A DNA stretch of 8,081 nucleotides from Actinobacteria bacterium UBA3028. Lineage in GTDB: Bacteria; Actinomycetota; Actinomycetes; Nanopelagicales; Nanopelagicaceae. This document shows positions 6,078 to 8,081 of the stretch, piece by piece; position 1 is the stretch's first letter; every line of letters starts with the position of its first letter. The notes below the pieces were generated by a model, which made no database searches, was not told where the DNA came from, and was given only the letters and a program-made list of their open reading frames with translations. The DNA lies in NCBI GenBank assembly GCA_002367715.1, contig DFDL01000068.1, positions 6,189 through 14,269 of the forward strand, in the 5' to 3' direction. Position numbers and translations under genes: made by a program.

Positions 6078-7120
6078 TTTCTTGCCGCAACTCCTGCAGC
6101 CAGAGCATCACCAATTTGTGTGGTGCTGCGCCTTGAATCGCCGCGGCTGAGTAAATCTTCAGCTACCGCACGTTCGATATCAGCTGCTGCATCAGTCAAA
6201 CCAAGATGCGAGAGCATCATCGCTACTGACATAACTGTTGCAGTTGGATCTGCGAGTGATTTACCTGCAATATCTGGCGCTGAACCATGTACCGGTTCAA
6301 ACATTGATGGAAATTCACCGGTTGGATTTATATTTCCAGATGCCGCCAGTCCGATTCCGCCACAGATGGCAGCCGCTATATCTGTCAAAATATCACCAAA
6401 TAAATTATCTGTTACTACAACATCAAAGCGCTCTGGATTGGTAACAAAGAACATCGATGCAGCATCTACATGGAGATAATCGGTAGTGATATCAGGAAAC
6501 TCTTTTGCTACCTCGTTAAATGTTCTAGTCCAGAGTCCGCCAGCTCTAGTAAGTACATTGTTCTTATGTACCAGGGTTAGCTTCTTACGTGGGCGTTGCT
6601 GGGCTCTAGCAAACGCATCACGAATTACTCGTTCGGCCCCGCGCCGGGTATTTAGACTCTCTTCAGTTGCAATCTCATCCTTTGTGCCCTCTGCAAGTGA
6701 ACCTCCGGCTCCAACATATGGACCTTCAGTTCCTTCACGAACTACAATAAAATCAATTGAACCTGAATTAACAAGTGGCGACTTAACGCCAGCATGTAAC
6801 TTAGCTGGACGTAGATTTACATAATGATCAAAGGCAAAGCGTAATTTAAGAAGTAATCCTCGCTCTAGAACGCCACTTGGAACCGTTGGGTCGCCAACCG
6901 CACCAAGAAGAATTACATCCGCTTTTGCAAGCTCAGCCAAAACTGAATCAGGAAGCGTCTCTCCGGTCTTGTGCCAATACTTGGCTCCAAGGTCGTAGTT
7001 AACCTTCTTAAATTCCACGCCGTAGTTAGCTGCAACAACATCTAAAACTTTTAGCCCTTCAGCAACAACTTCAGGACCGATGCCATCGCCGCCGATAACG
7101 GCTAAATTAAAACTCTTCAT
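6074..7120 (-). CDS. leuB: 3-isopropylmalate dehydrogenase
   Basis: LeuB oxidatively decarboxylates 3-isopropylmalate to the leucine precursor with NAD; with CimA present it would also act on 3-methylmalate for isoleucine. The 348 residues fit the family. Numbered from the ATG at 7120: LAVIGGDGIGPEV (6-18) at the N terminus, VREGTEGPYVG (127-137), catalytic lysine K186 in HKNNVL, and DNLFGDILTD (238-247) with magnesium-binding aspartates. The NAD-binding stretch is FEPVHGSAPDIAGK (274-287), followed by ADPTATVMSVAMML. An upstream in-frame TTG at 7138 would add six residues and overlap serA by 8 bases. The ATG is preferred because homologues start just before the VIxGDGIGPEV strand. Neither start has a strong Shine-Dalgarno. 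The ATG is 10 bases after the serA stop, suggesting reinitiation after serA, and the 3' end overlaps ilvE. Confidence 0.95.
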   Translation of the reverse strand: MKSFNLAVIGGDGIGPEVVAEGLKVLDVVAANYGVEFKKVNYDLGAKYWHKTGETLPDSVLAELAKADVILLGAVGDPTVPSGVLERGLLLKLRFAFDHYVNLRPAKLHAGVKSPLVNSGSIDFIVVREGTEGPYVGAGGSLAEGTKDEIATEESLNTRRGAERVIRDAFARAQQRPRKKLTLVHKNNVLTRAGGLWTRTFNEVAKEFPDITTDYLHVDAASMFFVTNPERFDVVVTDNLFGDILTDIAAAICGGIGLAASGNINPTGEFPSMFEPVHGSAPDIAGKSLADPTATVMSVAMMLSHLGLTDAAADIERAVAEDLLSRGDSRRSTTQIGDALAAGVAARK

Positions 7121-7130
7121 AGCTACCAAC

Positions 7131-8081
7131 TTATCCAATCAGATTAACGGCTTGAACTAATTTTGCGCCAGTTGCGCTCTTTAATTCTGCAACAACATCA
7201 GATGCAACACTTGAATCAACGGTCAGCACCATTAGCGCTTCACCGCCGGCACTATCCCTTGCTACCTGCATTCCGGCGATATTGATATCGGCTTTACCGA
7301 GAGCATTTCCGACCATGCCAACTATTCCTGGGCGATCGGTATAGCGTAGGAAGAGAAGATTCTCAGTAGGTGCTAGATCTAAATCATATTCATCGATTGC
7401 AATTATCTTCTCGACTTTACGAATTCCCATAAGAGTTCCATTTACAACAACAATGCGCCCATCAGTTAGCGCTGCATGAAGTGAGATCATGCTTCGATAC
7501 TCTGGACTTTCAGGATCGGTATTAACACTTGCGCTCATACCGCGTCCTTCTGCAAGCGCCGGTGTGTTTACATAAGTAACATCCTCTGCTCCCGTAGCAA
7601 TAAGTGCACCCTTAAGCGCACTTGTGGCCAGAACTGAAGAGTCATGCTCTGAAATATCACCGCGGACTTGGACCTCCATTGAAACTGGAAGTTCACCAGC
7701 AATCGCAGTAGCAATCTGCGCCATCTTCTCAACTAGTGGCAGGCTTGGACGAATCTCTTCATGAATCGCACCGCCCTTAACATTTACTGCATCAGGAACT
7801 AGTTCGCCAGATAGCGCCTTGCGAACTGAAACTGCAACTGCAATTCCTGCACGCTCCTGCGCTTCATCAGTTGAGGCGCCAAGGTGTGGCGTTGCAATAA
7901 CGTTATCTAATTGGAAGAGTGGTGAATCTGTGCAAGGTTCAGTTACATAAACATCTAGCCCAGCTCCGGCAACGCGTCCCTCTTTAAGTGCATCAAAGAG
8001 CGCTGCCTCATCTAATACGCCACCGCGAGCTGCATTGATAATACGAACTGTTGGCTTAACTTTTTTAAGAGCCTCTACACC
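7131..8081 (-). CDS. serA: D-3-phosphoglycerate dehydrogenase, C-terminal 316 residues; 5' end outside window
   Basis: SerA oxidises 3-phosphoglycerate to 3-phosphohydroxypyruvate, the first step of serine synthesis. The frame is open to the right edge; about 210 N-terminal residues (part of the substrate and most of the NAD domain) lie outside, judged against the roughly 530-residue long form. The visible part starts in the nucleotide-binding domain with NAARGGVLDEAAL (catalytic Arg, fragment residue 19), then GLDVYVTEP (Glu 48) and NVIATPHLGAST (His 66). The middle of the fragment is the intervening (ASB) domain, and the end is an ACT domain starting near LLFLRYTDRPGIVGMVGNAL, which in this family binds serine for feedback inhibition. 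This identifies the long type I enzyme as in mycobacteria. It is the first visible gene of the serA-leuB-ilvE-cimA-xerC transcript; its promoter is outside the window. Confidence 0.96.
   Translation of the reverse strand, partial: GVEALKKVKPTVRIINAARGGVLDEAALFDALKEGRVAGAGLDVYVTEPCTDSPLFQLDNVIATPHLGASTDEAQERAGIAVAVSVRKALSGELVPDAVNVKGGAIHEEIRPSLPLVEKMAQIATAIAGELPVSMEVQVRGDISEHDSSVLATSALKGALIATGAEDVTYVNTPALAEGRGMSASVNTDPESPEYRSMISLHAALTDGRIVVVNGTLMGIRKVEKIIAIDEYDLDLAPTENLLFLRYTDRPGIVGMVGNALGKADINIAGMQVARDSAGGEALMVLTVDSSVASDVVAELKSATGAKLVQAVNLIG

Noticed and set aside
7121..7138. TTG at 7138 as the leuB start.
   Set aside because: It would add six residues not typical of the family and overlap serA without a Shine-Dalgarno; the ATG at 7120 starts directly at the conserved first strand.

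Overview
The window is a wholly minus-strand, gene-dense stretch of a bacterial chromosome that looks actinobacterial but is AT-richer than most Actinobacteria (mid-40s percent GC by eye, not computed). The case for Actinobacteria rests on three things: a uridylate kinase with an actinobacterial-style GAGxGMP-F-TDT segment, a long-form SerA with an intervening domain plus an ACT domain, and a xerC gene next to rpsB-tsf-pyrH. Low GC, near-zero intergenic space and overlapping genes would fit a streamlined freshwater lineage such as Nanopelagicales (acI). That placement is an inference; only a database comparison could settle it.

Read in the direction of transcription (high to low coordinates), the first block is serA (3' part only, running off the right edge), leuB, ilvE, cimA and xerC. 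The leuB/ilvE pair overlaps by 4 bases, ilvE stop and cimA start abut, and the serA/leuB and cimA/xerC gaps are about 10 bases, so this is almost certainly one transcript. SerA commits 3-phosphoglycerate to serine. CimA makes citramalate from pyruvate and acetyl-CoA. LeuB can oxidise both 3-isopropylmalate (leucine) and 3-methylmalate (the citramalate route to isoleucine). IlvE does the last transamination of leucine, isoleucine and valine. Together they indicate a threonine-independent isoleucine route coupled to leucine synthesis. XerC, a chromosome-dimer-resolution recombinase, is the last gene of the block.

A 263-base non-coding gap (2236-2498) separates this from the second block: rpsB (ribosomal protein uS2), tsf (EF-Ts) and pyrH (UMP kinase, 5' part only, running off the left edge). 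The gap holds three consecutive short palindromes and a possible leader hairpin beside a strong Shine-Dalgarno, and is the natural place for the rpsB promoter. I found no convincing promoter hexamers and no intrinsic terminator there.

The proteins are all well-known housekeeping or biosynthetic families, with their key residues intact. I see no mobile element, CRISPR array, RNA gene or new multi-gene system. The items worth a second look are small-scale: a perfect inverted repeat that would bury the pyrH ribosome-binding site, a perfect 24-base tandem repeat at the 3' end of rpsB that also confuses the tsf start, and the palindrome cluster upstream of rpsB.
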